Shown here piece by piece: positions 1 to 8,709 of a DNA stretch of 64,000 nucleotides. The notes beneath the pieces were generated by a model that was not told the DNA's origin, made no database searches, and worked only from the letters and a program-made list of their open reading frames with translations. How positions within the stretch are numbered: the first letter of the stretch is position 1; each line of letters starts with the position of its first letter. The stretch spans positions 682,001 to 746,000 of the forward strand of contig NZ_LBHB01000001.1 of the NCBI RefSeq assembly GCF_001010945.1, in the 5' to 3' direction. Origin of the DNA: Aurantiacibacter luteus (lineage in GTDB: Bacteria > Pseudomonadota > Alphaproteobacteria > Sphingomonadales > Sphingomonadaceae). The position numbers were made by a program, and so were the translations under genes.

Positions 1-750
1 TTCGTGTCCATGCCGCTAATCGCGATTGCGCTGGTCTTCGACCTGGTCGGGGCGGGGGCGCCGTTCTGGTGGCTGGCCGGCAAGTCGCTCGAACTGCTGC
101 TGGGCATCGCCCATGTCACCTCCGCGCAGCCGGGCGCGGTGAAGCTAATACCGCAGATGACGCTGCCGACGGTGGCGCTGTTCGTTGCGGGCGGCCTATG
201 GCTGGCGCTGTGGCGGGGCCGAGCGCGCCTGTTGGGATTTGTACCCGCCGTGGCGGCGACGCTTTTGCTGCTGGCGACACCGGTTCCGGACGTCCTGGTC
301 TCCGGCGATGGCCGTCACGTCGGCATCACCGGCGAGGACGAGCGGCTGTTGGTCCTTCGCGATAGCCGCAGCAGCTTCACCCGCGACAATCTGATGGAGC
401 TTGCCGGAGTGGAGGGAGAGCCGGTGCCGCTCGCGGCCTGGCCGGGCGCGCGGTGCAGCAGAGATTTCTGCGTCGTCACTCTGAAACGCGGCGGCCGCGA
501 CTGGCACTTGCTGCTCAGCCGCAGCCGCTCCATCATCGGGGAGCGCGCTTTGGCGGCGGCCTGCGAGCGGTCGGACATCGTGGTTTCCGACCGATGGCTA
601 CCGCGCAGTTGCAAGCCGCGCTGGATCAAGGCCGATCGCAGGATGCTCGAGGAGAGCGGAGGGCTTGCCATCACGCTCACGGACCCGTCGATTACCACGG
701 TCGCCGGGAGGCAGGGCGAACATGGCTGGTGGCGCGGGCGGCGCGACTAG
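1..750 (+). CDS. comEC: ComEC/Rec2 competence protein, C-terminal part (5' truncated)
   Basis: The reading frame is open from the first base, so only the last 249 residues are present. They show hydrophobic membrane segments at about residues 5-20, 52-72 and 77-95, then a soluble tail. The tail resembles the C-terminal region of alphaproteobacterial ComEC: a beta-rich part around GDGRHVGITGED, a W-P-G-A-R-C-S stretch and an I-V-V-S-D-R-W-L-P stretch. In the family ComEC forms the inner-membrane channel for incoming single-stranded DNA. It faces lexA convergently, an arrangement common in sphingomonads. The stop codon lies in the loop of a 14-bp hairpin. The call rests on the C-terminal region and the lexA neighbour, because the main competence domain is outside the window. 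Confidence 0.75.
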   Translation, partial: FVSMPLIAIALVFDLVGAGAPFWWLAGKSLELLLGIAHVTSAQPGAVKLIPQMTLPTVALFVAGGLWLALWRGRARLLGFVPAVAATLLLLATPVPDVLVSGDGRHVGITGEDERLLVLRDSRSSFTRDNLMELAGVEGEPVPLAAWPGARCSRDFCVVTLKRGGRDWHLLLSRSRSIIGERALAAACERSDIVVSDRWLPRSCKPRWIKADRRMLEESGGLAITLTDPSITTVAGRQGEHGWWRGRRD

Positions 751-766
751 GTGCGCCGCCCGCGCC
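731..766. terminator. Bidirectional terminator hairpin between comEC and lexA
   Basis: A perfect 14-bp stem (731-744 with 753-766, GGCGCGGGCGGCGC and its complement) closes an 8-base loop that contains the comEC stop codon. The two flanking genes converge here, so the hairpin could end both transcripts. There is no long T run on either side, so intrinsic termination is inferred from the stem alone. Confidence 0.6.
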
Positions 767-775
767 ATTCACCTG

Positions 776-1438
776 TCAGTGATAGCGCCGGAGCAGACCC
801 GCCAGCTTGCCCTGCACCTTCACCTGGCTGTCGGCGTAGATTTGCGGATCGTAGCTGGCATTGGCCGGATCGAGGCGGATCATGCCGCCGTCGTGATACA
901 GGTACTTGAGCGTGGCCTCCTCGTCGTTGACGAGCGCGACCACAATGTCGCCATCGCGCGCGGTATCGGCCTTGCGCACGAGCGCGTAATCGCCGTCGAA
1001 GATGCCGGCTTCAATCATCGAATCGCCCGAAACCTCGAGCGCGTAATGGTCGCCGGGTCCTAGGAGGGCGGCGGGCACGGGCAGCGAGCGATCCGACTCG
1101 AGCGCCTCGATCGGCACGCCGGCAGCGATCTTGCCGTGCAGGGGAATCTCGATGACGTCGTTCGCCGGCTCCGGCCGCGCGGCGGGAGGGGCAGTGACCT
1201 TGGCGACGGTCTCGTTCGAAGCGTTCTCCGGCATGCGCACGACTTCGAGCGCACGGGCGCGGTTGGCCAAGCGGCGGATGAAGCCGCGCTCCTCCAGCGC
1301 GGAGATCAGGCGATGCACGCCGGACTTGCTCTTGAGATCGAGCGCCTCCTTCATCTCCTCGAAACTGGGCGAGATGCCCGACGCCTCAAGTCGGCGATTG
1401 ATGAAAAGCAGCAGTTCGTGCTGTTTGGCAGTCAACAT
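776..1438 (-). CDS. lexA: LexA repressor, SOS response
   Basis: This 220-residue protein has the LexA layout. A winged helix-turn-helix occupies about residues 1-68 ([13 protein letters not shown] start, helix around [16 protein letters not shown]). A linker follows, then a self-cleaving S24-type domain. The cleavage site is Ala106-Gly107 in [10 protein letters not shown]; the catalytic serine is Ser140 (SGDSM) and the general base is Lys178. The ATG at 1438 was chosen over an upstream in-frame start because MLTAKQ is the conserved N terminus. A GAAC-N7-GAAC repeat 57-71 bases upstream indicates autoregulation. LexA represses DNA-damage genes until RecA filaments trigger cleavage. Confidence 0.97.
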   Translation of the reverse strand: MLTAKQHELLLFINRRLEASGISPSFEEMKEALDLKSKSGVHRLISALEERGFIRRLANRARALEVVRMPENASNETVAKVTAPPAARPEPANDVIEIPLHGKIAAGVPIEALESDRSLPVPAALLGPGDHYALEVSGDSMIEAGIFDGDYALVRKADTARDGDIVVALVNDEEATLKYLYHDGGMIRLDPANASYDPQIYADSQVKVQGKLAGLLRRYH

Positions 1439-1494
1439 CGCGGTACTCCTTGCCGGGCCGCCCTGCGAGAAGCGACTCCAATGTTCCAATTCAG

Positions 1495-1509
1495 GAACGA
1501 ACAAAGAAC
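1495..1509 (-). promoter_or_regulatory. LexA (SOS) box upstream of lexA
   Basis: GAAC occurs at 1495-1498 and 1506-1509, separated by 7 bases; on the coding strand of lexA this reads GTTC-N7-GTTC. This direct repeat is the established alphaproteobacterial SOS operator. The position upstream of lexA fits negative autoregulation. A third GAAC at 1499-1502 lies inside the spacer. Confidence 0.85.
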
Positions 1510-1533
1510 AATTAGAAAACAGAATTTACCAAG

Positions 1534-2736
1534 TCAAGCGGTTGCGCCATTCTGGAGGCAATAGACCTGAACGAGGTCTCCGGCCCGGGCCGCCGCAGCC
1601 CCTGCCGGCCGGCGGATCAGGGCCTCGGCCTGTGCCAGCGAGCGCAGGGCGCTGCTGTCGCGCTGGGCGATCGGGCGCACGCCTTCGGGGCCGAGAGTCG
1701 CACGCACGAATTCCGTCCGCGGTCCGGTTTGCGGAAGGTCGGTGGCAAGCGGCATTGCCACCGGGCGGGGCACGGGATCGGCGGCGCCGCCCATACGCCG
1801 CAACAGCGGCTGCAAGAAGAGGGTGGCGGTGACGAAGCTCGACACGGGGTTGCCCGGCAGTCCGAGCACAACCTGGTCCCTGCGCCGTGCCAGTAGCAGC
1901 GGCTTGCCCGGACGCATGGCGATTTTCCAGAAATCGATGGTGGCACCCCAGGCCTCCAGCGCCGGGCGCACGAGATCGTGGTCGCCGACCGAGGCCCCGC
2001 CGCTGGTGACGATGACATCGGCGCCCGATGCCGCCTCCAGTGCATCTGCCAGCGCGTCCATGCTGTCGGGCACCGGGCCGATGCGCTCCACGGATGAGGC
2101 GTAGGGCCGGGCCATACTGGCCAGCATCGCGCCATTGCTGGCGGGAACCTGTGCGTCGGTGAAGGGGCCGGCGCCGTCGGTCAGCTCGCTGCCGCTGTCG
2201 ATCACCGCCACGCGCGGAAGGCGGCCGACGGTCAGTCGGCCTGCCCCGAAGCCCGCGGCAATGGCCAGCGCGAGCTGGGCCGGACCGAGCCGGACACCCT
2301 TGCCGAGCACCACGTCGTTGAGGCCGAAATCGAAGCCGCGGCGGCGCACGTGGCGCTCGCTCGCTTCGCCGCCCGGGGCGATGGCAAGGCGATTGCCTTC
2401 GACTATGGCCTCCTCCTGCAACAACACGCGCGCGGCTCCGCGCGGCATCAGCGCCCCGGTGCTTATCCGCACCGCCTGTCCGCCCTCCAGCGTCTCGGGA
2501 TAGGGACGACCGGCAGCGCTTTCGCCGACCACGCGCCATGTCTCGGCTTCCCCTGTCGCCAGCGCATAGCCATCCATCGCCGAGAGATCGGCCGCAGGCT
2601 GGGCCCGCTTGGCGGCGAGCGGCGCGCGAAGGTACCGGCCCAGGCAATCGCGCGTGGGCAGCAATTCCGTCGGCAGCCTCGGCGCGAAATCGACCAGCCG
2701 CTGCTGGGCGAGGTCGAAATCGAGCGGCGCGCTCAT
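1534..2736 (-). CDS. moeA: Molybdopterin molybdenumtransferase MoeA
   Basis: MoeA inserts molybdate into adenylylated molybdopterin, the last step of molybdenum cofactor synthesis. The 400-residue length is typical. Family motifs visible in order are SAMDGYA near residue 53, [11 protein letters not shown] in the central MoCF-like domain, RPGKPL and GLPGNPVSS, with a beta-rich C-terminal domain. The ATG overlaps the moaC stop as ATGA, so the two genes are probably translationally coupled and moeA is the last gene of the cluster. Confidence 0.95.
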   Translation of the reverse strand: MSAPLDFDLAQQRLVDFAPRLPTELLPTRDCLGRYLRAPLAAKRAQPAADLSAMDGYALATGEAETWRVVGESAAGRPYPETLEGGQAVRISTGALMPRGAARVLLQEEAIVEGNRLAIAPGGEASERHVRRRGFDFGLNDVVLGKGVRLGPAQLALAIAAGFGAGRLTVGRLPRVAVIDSGSELTDGAGPFTDAQVPASNGAMLASMARPYASSVERIGPVPDSMDALADALEAASGADVIVTSGGASVGDHDLVRPALEAWGATIDFWKIAMRPGKPLLLARRRDQVVLGLPGNPVSSFVTATLFLQPLLRRMGGAADPVPRPVAMPLATDLPQTGPRTEFVRATLGPEGVRPIAQRDSSALRSLAQAEALIRRPAGAAAARAGDLVQVYCLQNGATA

Positions 2737-3203
2737 TCCGAGCGCCAGTGGCCGCTCTTGCCGCCGGTCTTCTCGAGCAGGCGAATGTCGGAGATGACCA
2801 TGCCTTTCTCTAGCGCCTTGGCCATGTCGTAGATCGTCAGCAGAGCGATCGAGGCTGCGGTCAGAGCCTCCATCTCGACGCCCGTGCGCCCCGTCAGCGA
2901 GGCGCGCGCGATGACTTCGATGCCATCGTCGAGAAACGCGAAGCCCACGCTGACGCTATCGAGCGCGAGGGGGTGGCAGAGCGGGATGAGCTCGCCGGTC
3001 TTCTTTGCCGCCATGATGCCCGCAATGCGCGCGGCGGCCAGCACGTCGCCCTTGGGTCCGCTGCCGTCGCGCACGGCTGCCAGCGTCGCCGGGGCCATGC
3101 GGATGCGCCCCGACGCGGTGGCGGAGCGCGCCGTTTCCGCCTTGCCGCCGACATCGACCATGCGCGCCGCGCCATGTTCGTCGAGATGGGTGAGTGACGT
3201 CAC
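2733..3203 (-). CDS. moaC: Cyclic pyranopterin monophosphate synthase MoaC
   Basis: MoaC converts the MoaA product to cyclic pyranopterin monophosphate early in molybdenum cofactor synthesis. The 156 residues match the family length. Motifs include ARMVDVGGK near the N terminus, LIPLCHPL (about 72-79) and [10 protein letters not shown] (about 107-116). A GTG start at 3203 was chosen because it begins [11 protein letters not shown] and lies 4 bases after the stop of the upstream gene; the longer open frame would overlap that gene. The gene overlaps moeA by 4 bases. Confidence 0.95.
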   Translation of the reverse strand: MTSLTHLDEHGAARMVDVGGKAETARSATASGRIRMAPATLAAVRDGSGPKGDVLAAARIAGIMAAKKTGELIPLCHPLALDSVSVGFAFLDDGIEVIARASLTGRTGVEMEALTAASIALLTIYDMAKALEKGMVISDIRLLEKTGGKSGHWRSE

Positions 3204-3207
3204 GGTG

Positions 3208-3579
3208 TCAGAACAGCCTGCCGCCAACCGGCACAGCCGTATCGGGCGCGAGCAAGACGACGGCGCCGTTTTCATCGGGGAAGCCGAGCGTGAGCACCTC
3301 GCTCATGAACGTGCCGATCTGGCGGGGCGGAAAGTTGACGACGCTCGCCACCTGCCGGCCGGGCAGGTCGTCGAGCGCATAATTCTCGGTGATCTGCGCC
3401 GAGCTGCGCTTATGCCCGATGGTTGGCCCGAAATCGATCAGCAGCTTAAAAGCGGCCTTGCGCGCTTCCGGAAAAGGCTCGGCGGACATGATGGTCCCGA
3501 CGCGGATGTCGACCGCGAGGAAGTCGTCGAAGGCAATCACGGCTGCGGCCGGAGCCGCCGGGTCATGGCTCATGTGCAT
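3208..3579 (-). CDS. csaA: CsaA-like tRNA-binding domain protein
   Basis: This 123-residue protein is essentially one EMAP/Arc1-type tRNA-binding OB-fold. Supporting stretches are [11 protein letters not shown] near residue 19, [15 protein letters not shown] in the middle, and [18 protein letters not shown], typical of CsaA. CsaA proteins are small dimers described as export-related chaperones that bind tRNA-like structures. The start may instead be the internal ATG at 3573 (MSHDPAAP), two codons later. It ends 4 bases before moaC. Confidence 0.88.
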   Translation of the reverse strand: MHMSHDPAAPAAAVIAFDDFLAVDIRVGTIMSAEPFPEARKAAFKLLIDFGPTIGHKRSSAQITENYALDDLPGRQVASVVNFPPRQIGTFMSEVLTLGFPDENGAVVLLAPDTAVPVGGRLF

Positions 3580-3635
3580 GGGCGCAAAGACCTAGCGGAC
3601 CGGCCGCAATCGTCAATTCGGCTTCGCGACGCGGC

Positions 3636-4019
3636 TCAGTCGCGCAGGTCCGCAGGTACCCGGCCACCGTTGGCGGCAAGCTTGTTCATCACCTGCTTGT
3701 GCAGCCAGACGTTCTCCTCGGCCTTGCCGGAATAGTCAGTGTCGCCCAGCTCGGTCGCGAGTTCCTTGCGGTTCTCGTAGCTCGCATCGAGGCCTACCAG
3801 CTTCATCAGGTCGACGATGGACGTGCGCCAGTTGAGGTTGTCCGCGCCGGGCATGGCGTCGAGGTTACGTTCGACATCGACCTCGTTCACGGCGGCGGAC
3901 TTGCCGACGCTGAAACCCTTGGTCTGCGGGGCGCCCATCGTCTTGCCGGCGGTGCCGGGCGCGGGTGCCTCTTCCTTCTTGCCGAAGATGGCGTCCTTGA
4001 TCTTGCTGAAAATGCTCAT
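3636..4019 (-). CDS. DUF3597 family protein
   Basis: A 127-residue protein that begins MSIFSKIKDAIFG, followed by a short acidic, proline-rich linker and a conserved C-terminal region (LNWRTSIVDLMKLVGLDASYENRKELATEL). This matches the DUF3597 family, which shares a fold with LysM-like or peptidoglycan-associated small proteins but has no established function. The start at 4019 was preferred over an upstream in-frame start because MSIF is the conserved beginning. It is separated from trpC by about 130 bases and is probably transcribed alone or with csaA. Confidence 0.8.
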   Translation of the reverse strand: MSIFSKIKDAIFGKKEEAPAPGTAGKTMGAPQTKGFSVGKSAAVNEVDVERNLDAMPGADNLNWRTSIVDLMKLVGLDASYENRKELATELGDTDYSGKAEENVWLHKQVMNKLAANGGRVPADLRD

Positions 4020-4151
4020 GGCTCTTCTCTTCCTTGTTGCGATTTCGCGTGGCGTCGTGCCAGCACGGGCGTGTCCCGCGACCAACGCACGAGCGAAGGA
4101 AATGTCCCGGCGAGAGCGTTTTATTGGCCTATCATGCCGGGCGAGTGCTAT

Positions 4152-4940
4152 TCAGCCCTGCAGCAAAGCGCGCGTGGCGGCCTCCACGTCGTCCGCGCGC
4201 ATCAAGCTTTCGCCCACCAGGAAGCAGCGCACGCCTGATGCGGCGAGCTGCCGGCAGTCGGCGTTACTGGCGATGCCGCTTTCGCCGACCAGCAAGCTGC
4301 CCTCGGGCGCCAGGGGAGCGAGGCGCTCGGTGGTGCCGAGATCGGTGGTGAAGGTCCTGAGGTCGCGGTTGTTCACGCCGATGAGGCGCGAGACGAGATG
4401 GGTCGCGGCGCGCTCCAGTTCGGCCTCGTCGTGGACCTCGATCAGAACGTCCATCTCGCGCTCCAGCGCGGCGGTCTCGATCTCGCGCATCAACGTGTCG
4501 TCCAGCGCGGCGACGATGATCAGTATGGCATCGGCACCGATGGCGCGGCTCTCGGCCACCTGCCAGGGGTCGACCATGAAGTCCTTGCGCAGCACCGGCA
4601 GCGCGCAGCTGGCGCGGGCATCGGCGAGGTAATCCTCGTGCCCCTGGAAATAGGGCGCATCGGTGAGCACCGAGAGGCAGGCCGCACCGCCCGCGGCGTA
4701 GTCCATCGCGTGTTCGTGAGGCCGGAAATCGGCGCGGATGAGGCCCTTGGAAGGGCTGGCCTTCTTGATCTCCGCGATCAGGCCGAAGCCATCTCGCGCC
4801 TTGTCCTCCAGCGCCCGGCGAAAGCCGCGCGGTGCTTCCTCCTTGGCGGCGAGGCGGTCGAGATCGTCCAGCGTGGCGAGCGCCTTGCGCGCGGCAACTT
4901 CCTCGCGCTTGGTGGCGCAGATTTCTTCGAGCTTGTTCAT
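4152..4940 (-). CDS. trpC: Indole-3-glycerol phosphate synthase TrpC
   Basis: TrpC closes the indole ring from CdRP in tryptophan synthesis. The 262-residue TIM barrel contains the family motifs [13 protein letters not shown] (about 54-66, including the catalytic lysine), [35 protein letters not shown] and LVGESGI. Biochemically it follows TrpD, which is encoded just upstream. The two are separated by about 140 bases carrying repeated GTCGAAGG-type sequences. Confidence 0.96.
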   Translation of the reverse strand: MNKLEEICATKREEVAARKALATLDDLDRLAAKEEAPRGFRRALEDKARDGFGLIAEIKKASPSKGLIRADFRPHEHAMDYAAGGAACLSVLTDAPYFQGHEDYLADARASCALPVLRKDFMVDPWQVAESRAIGADAILIIVAALDDTLMREIETAALEREMDVLIEVHDEAELERAATHLVSRLIGVNNRDLRTFTTDLGTTERLAPLAPEGSLLVGESGIASNADCRQLAASGVRCFLVGESLMRADDVEAATRALLQG

Positions 4941-4956
4941 AGCTAACTCCGCTCAC

Positions 4957-5048
4957 CCTGAGCCTGTCGAAGGGTCGTCTTCCCTGTGCGACGCGGCGAA
5001 TGAAGAAAAAGCGATCCTTCGACAAGCCTGTCCCGAGCCTGTCGAAGG
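4957..5048. repeat. REP-like cluster of CCTGAGCCTGTCGAAGG units between trpD and trpC
   Basis: Three copies of one core are visible: CCTGAGCCTGTCGAAGG at 4957-4973, an inverted partial copy CCTTCGACAAGCC at 5016-5028, and CCGAGCCTGTCGAAGG at 5033-5048. The second and third copies can pair as a stem. The core resembles dispersed repeats often seen between sphingomonad genes. Its placement inside the trp cluster could affect mRNA stability between trpD and trpC, which is inference. Confidence 0.7.
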
Positions 5049-5079
5049 GCTTAGGATGAGCGGACGAAACAAGGCGCGG

Positions 5080-6072
5080 CTATTTAACGCTGTCGATCCA
5101 GCAATCCAGCAATGCCTTGGCGAGCCCCTTGTCGATAGCCTCGCCGGCTTCCTCCACGCCATCGCTCCAGCTCTCGACCTCGCCCGCCACCATCAGCGCG
5201 GCGGCGGCGTTGAGCAGCACGGCGTCGCGATAGGGACCGGGGGCGCCCATCAGCAGGGCCTGCAGCGCCTTGGCGTTGTGGACGGCGTCACCGCCGCGAA
5301 TGGCCTCGACGGGCGCGTTCTCGAGGCCGGCCTGCTTCGCGTTGAGCCGCTGCATCTCGAAATCGCGGCCGATGACCTCGGCCACCTCGTTGCCGCCCGC
5401 CAGGCTCAGTTCGTCCAGCCCCTCGTCGCCCGAGACGATCATCGAGCGTTCCGTCCCCAGCCGCGCCATCGCGCCGGCATAAATAGGCACATAGGCGGGG
5501 CGGGCAATGCCGATCAGCTGGCGGCGCACGCGCGCGGGATTGCTGAGCGGGCCCATGAGGTTGAAGATCGTCCGCCGGCCGAGCGCCTTGCGGATGGGTT
5601 GGATGCGTCGCATCGCCGGGTGGTGGTTGGGCGCGAAAAGGAAGCAGATGCCGATCTCGTTCAGCGTCTTCTCCGCCGTGCGTCCGGCCGCCTCCATGTC
5701 GAGCCCGAGGACCTCCAGTGTGTCCGCCACGCCTGCCAGCGACGAGACCGCACGGTTGCCGTGCCGCGCCACCGGCACGCCGCAGGCCGCCACCACCAGA
5801 CCGACGGCGGTGCTGACGTTGAGTGTATGATGCCCGTCGCCGCCCGTGCCGCAGACGTCGATGGCATTTTCCGGTGCCTCGATCGGCACGAGCCGGGCGC
5901 GCAGGGCGCGCGCCGCACCGGCGATCTCGTCCGCCGTCTCGCCGCGGTCGGAAAGGCCGGTGAGGAAATCGGCGATGGCCTGCTCGCTGGTCTCGCCGTC
6001 GAGGATGCTGCCGAAGACCGCCTCAGCCTCCTCCTCGGTCAGATGCGCCTTCGGGTCGGGAAGCTGCGTCAT
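5080..6072 (-). CDS. trpD: Anthranilate phosphoribosyltransferase TrpD
   Basis: TrpD transfers phosphoribose from PRPP to anthranilate. The 330-residue protein shows the PRPP loop GTGGDG at 75-80 followed by LNVST, the anthranilate-site region [32 protein letters not shown] and the GDEGLDELS stretch. The ATG at 6072 was chosen over an upstream in-frame start: it overlaps the trpG stop as ATGA and gives the normal N terminus MTQLPDP. Confidence 0.96.
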   Translation of the reverse strand: MTQLPDPKAHLTEEEAEAVFGSILDGETSEQAIADFLTGLSDRGETADEIAGAARALRARLVPIEAPENAIDVCGTGGDGHHTLNVSTAVGLVVAACGVPVARHGNRAVSSLAGVADTLEVLGLDMEAAGRTAEKTLNEIGICFLFAPNHHPAMRRIQPIRKALGRRTIFNLMGPLSNPARVRRQLIGIARPAYVPIYAGAMARLGTERSMIVSGDEGLDELSLAGGNEVAEVIGRDFEMQRLNAKQAGLENAPVEAIRGGDAVHNAKALQALLMGAPGPYRDAVLLNAAAALMVAGEVESWSDGVEEAGEAIDKGLAKALLDCWIDSVK

Positions 6073-6680
6073 GCGGCGGCCTTTTCCGGCAGGCTGGGTT
6101 CGAGGCCGCAAATCCGCAGGAAGTTGGCGAGCAGCGCATGGCCGTGTTCGGTGGCGATGCTCTCGGGATGGAACTGCACGCCGTGGATCGGCAGCTCGGC
6201 ATGGCGGAAACCCATGACCGCGGTGCCGTCCAGCCCCGGAGTTTCGCTGGTGGCGTTGACAAGCAGGACGGCGGGAATGTCCTCGACGATCAGCGAGTGA
6301 TAGCGCGTGGCGGTGTAGGGGGAGGGCAGGCCCGCGAAGACGCCGGTGCCGTCATGCTCCACCGCGCTGGTCTTGCCGTGCATCAACCCGCCGCGCGCCA
6401 CGCGCCCGCCGAAATGCTGGCCGATCGCCTGATGGCCGAGACACACGCCCAGTAGCGGCACGCCCGCCTCCGCACAGGCCGCGACGAGAGCAAGGCTGAC
6501 GCCCGCCTCGTTCGGGGTGCAGGGACCGGGCGAGATAAGCACGCCCTGCGGCCCCTTCGCCAGCGCTTCCCCGGCGGTGAGCGCATCGTTGCGCACCACC
6601 TCGACCTCGGCGCCCAGCTCCATCAGGTAGTGGACGAGGTTGAAGGTGAAGCTGTCGTAATTGTCGATGACGAGGATCAT
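6069..6680 (-). CDS. trpG: Anthranilate synthase glutaminase subunit TrpG
   Basis: TrpG is the class I glutamine amidotransferase subunit that supplies ammonia to TrpE. The 203 residues start [19 protein letters not shown]. The oxyanion motif is [13 protein letters not shown], the nucleophile is Cys80 in GVCLGHQ, and the His-Glu pair lies in FHPES. The ATG overlaps the stop of the small upstream gene (TAATG) and the gene overlaps trpD by 4 bases. Unlike many genomes, trpG is separated from trpE here by three other genes. Confidence 0.96.
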   Translation of the reverse strand: MILVIDNYDSFTFNLVHYLMELGAEVEVVRNDALTAGEALAKGPQGVLISPGPCTPNEAGVSLALVAACAEAGVPLLGVCLGHQAIGQHFGGRVARGGLMHGKTSAVEHDGTGVFAGLPSPYTATRYHSLIVEDIPAVLLVNATSETPGLDGTAVMGFRHAELPIHGVQFHPESIATEHGHALLANFLRICGLEPSLPEKAAA

Positions 6681-6952
6681 TATGGCTTTCTTTCGAATGC
6701 CACGAAGCGACATTCGGCAAAGGGTGGCTGGCTCACATGCGAAAACCAGTCATCCTTGAAGTTTTCAAGACTTTCCGAGGCATTTACGCAATCCTGCCAC
6801 CGGGTTTCGTCCTCGTGAAAGAGGAAGGCTCGGTCATGCGTGTGGACCTCGCAGCAGATTAGGTCGCTGACGATTTCATCGCGCTTGAAGAATTCGACAC
6901 GCGTTATGTCGCACAGCCTCGGACCCGATGGCAGGCTAAGATCGCTTCTCAC
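6680..6952 (-). CDS. Conserved-looking hypothetical protein (90 aa) inside the trp cluster
   Basis: A 90-residue soluble protein without signal peptide or membrane segment, rich in Asp, Glu, Phe and Trp. Distinct stretches are [33 protein letters not shown] and [17 protein letters not shown] do not recognise a named domain. It is probably genuine because its GTG start follows directly on the stop of the iminopeptidase gene and its stop overlaps the trpG start as TAATG. Translational coupling of trpG to it is likely. Confidence 0.7.
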   Translation of the reverse strand: MRSDLSLPSGPRLCDITRVEFFKRDEIVSDLICCEVHTHDRAFLFHEDETRWQDCVNASESLENFKDDWFSHVSQPPFAECRFVAFERKP

Positions 6953-7912
6953 TTACGATTGCTTTCCCGCCAGCTCGTCCGTCGCGCGAACAAGCCCGTC
7001 GATGATGCCCGGCTCGCCGGCGGAATGCCCGGCATCGTGCACCACGCGGAAGTCGACCTCGGGCCAGGCCTTCTTCAGGTCCCACGCGCTGGTCGGCGGG
7101 CAGCAGATGTCGTGGCGGCCCTGCACGATGATGCCGGGAATGCCCTTCAGCTTGTTCGCGTCGCGCAGCAGTTGCGCTTCTTCGAGGAAGAAGTCGGACA
7201 GGAAGAATTTGGCGCAGATGCGCGCGAAGGGCACGGCCTTGGCCGGATCGGCGAAGCTGGAGAGCAGCTCCTCGTTCGGCAGCAGGGTGGCGACGCTGCC
7301 TTCCCACAGCGACCACTCGGTCGCGGCGGCGAGGCGGGTGGCCTCGTCCGCGCTCGTCAGGCGGTCGTAGTAGGCCTGCACTAGGTTGCCGCGCTCGGCC
7401 TCCGGGATGAGGCCGGAGAACCTGTCCCACTGCTCGGCCATGATCTCGCTGGCGCCATAGGTGTAGAGCCAGTCCTTTTCCTTCTGCCGCGCAAGGAAGA
7501 CCCCTCGCAGGATCAGTTCGCTGCATCGCTCGGGATACTTCTCGGCATAGGCGAGCGCGAGCGTCGCGCCCCAGCTGCCGCCGAAGACCTGCCAGGTCTC
7601 GAAGCCCGCCATTTCGCGCAGCTTTTCCATGTCCTCGACGATGCGCCAGGTGTCATTCGCCTCGATCTCGGCGAAAGGGAGCGACTTGCCGCAGCCGCGC
7701 TGGTCGAACAGGATGACGTCGTAAAGCTCGGGATCCCACTGGCCGCGGTGGCTGGGGCTGATGCCGCCGCCTGGGCCGCCGTGGAGCATGACCGCGGGCT
7801 TCGCACCCTTCGTGCCGACCCGCTCCCAGTAGAGCTGGTGCCCTTCGCCCACGTCGAGCATCCCGCTCTCGAACGGTTCGGTGATGGGGTAGAGACCCCG
7901 GTAATCGCTCAC
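6953..7912 (-). CDS. pip: Proline iminopeptidase
   Basis: An alpha/beta hydrolase of peptidase family S33 that removes N-terminal proline from peptides. The 319 residues show the oxyanion motif HGGPGGG (44-50), DQRGCGKS (70-77) and the nucleophile Ser113 in GGSWGA; VQGRHDICCP and HDAGHSAGEPG carry the expected Asp and His. The GTG start at 7912 gives MSDYRGLYP and overlaps the upstream stop (GTGA). No signal peptide is seen, so it is cytoplasmic. Its place between trpE and trpG is unusual. Confidence 0.93.
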   Translation of the reverse strand: MSDYRGLYPITEPFESGMLDVGEGHQLYWERVGTKGAKPAVMLHGGPGGGISPSHRGQWDPELYDVILFDQRGCGKSLPFAEIEANDTWRIVEDMEKLREMAGFETWQVFGGSWGATLALAYAEKYPERCSELILRGVFLARQKEKDWLYTYGASEIMAEQWDRFSGLIPEAERGNLVQAYYDRLTSADEATRLAAATEWSLWEGSVATLLPNEELLSSFADPAKAVPFARICAKFFLSDFFLEEAQLLRDANKLKGIPGIIVQGRHDICCPPTSAWDLKKAWPEVDFRVVHDAGHSAGEPGIIDGLVRATDELAGKQS

Positions 7913-8709
7913 TGGTCGTTCTCCCTCGTGCGCACCGCGACGATCGGCCCGATCGGCACGCCGCTGTCCATCCGCCCGCGCGGCGCATCCCAAAGCACCG
8001 ACACCGTGCCGTCGAGAAACAGCGCGTTATCGACATTGAGCACGTCGCGATAGAGCCTGGCCATCTTGCCGAAGCTGACCGGCGCCTCGCTGACGAGGAA
8101 ATGCGCGCGGCCGTTCGCATCCACGCCCACGCCGTTCCTGATCTTGCGGTTCTCGCCGTCGGGGTCGAATTCGGGATGGAGTTCGCCGCCTATCACCAGC
8201 ATCGGTCCGGATTGCGTGGCGAACGCGGGGCGCTCGCTCACCTCGGCGGCGAAGCGATCGGTATCCATGACCCGCCATCCACCGTCCGCCGCGCCGAAGA
8301 ACACGCCGTTGGGCATGAGGTGGAAATTGCCCGGTCCATCCGCCCGGTTGAGCGCGTGCAGCCGCTCGGCTCCTTCCACGAAATACCCGATGGGCTCGCC
8401 GTCTTGATCGTACATGCCCCCGTTCATCGCCATGACCACGCCTGCCGAGGCAGCGGCATCGTCGGCAAAGGCGCGCAGCGAGCGGTAGGGCGCTTCGTCT
8501 TCCGGGGCGAGGGCGGTGAAGACCTCGTCGCGCGCGGGATCGGCGGTGCAATGGGTGAAGGGCGACTGCTCGAACATCAACGGCTCGCAGATCGAGGCGA
8601 CGTTCTCGCTGCGCTCGGCATCGACGTGGATATCGCAGGCGCTCAGTAACAGGGCGGACAAGATGACGAGCGCCATTCGCCGCAGCGGTCGCGCCAGGCG
8701 CTGCCTCAC
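7909..8709 (-). CDS. Phosphodiester glycosidase (NAGPA-domain) lipoprotein
   Basis: A 266-residue exported protein. The N terminus has a basic stretch (RQRLARPLRR) followed by a hydrophobic core and a lipobox ending LLLSAC, so it is probably a lipoprotein. The rest matches the NAGPA-like phosphodiester glycosidase family (formerly DUF2233): MAMNGGMYDQDGEPIG, a GVFFGA strand, and LFLDGTVSVLW. The GTG at 8709 was chosen because it overlaps the trpE stop as GTGA; the internal ATG at 8676 would leave a signal peptide without its basic start. The substrate cannot be deduced. Confidence 0.82.
   Translation of the reverse strand: MRQRLARPLRRMALVILSALLLSACDIHVDAERSENVASICEPLMFEQSPFTHCTADPARDEVFTALAPEDEAPYRSLRAFADDAAASAGVVMAMNGGMYDQDGEPIGYFVEGAERLHALNRADGPGNFHLMPNGVFFGAADGGWRVMDTDRFAAEVSERPAFATQSGPMLVIGGELHPEFDPDGENRKIRNGVGVDANGRAHFLVSEAPVSFGKMARLYRDVLNVDNALFLDGTVSVLWDAPRGRMDSGVPIGPIVAVRTRENDQ

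Noticed and set aside
8676-8709. Internal ATG as the start of the phosphodiester glycosidase lipoprotein
   Set aside because: It would remove the basic signal-peptide region, whereas the GTG at 8709 overlaps the trpE stop like other junctions in the cluster.
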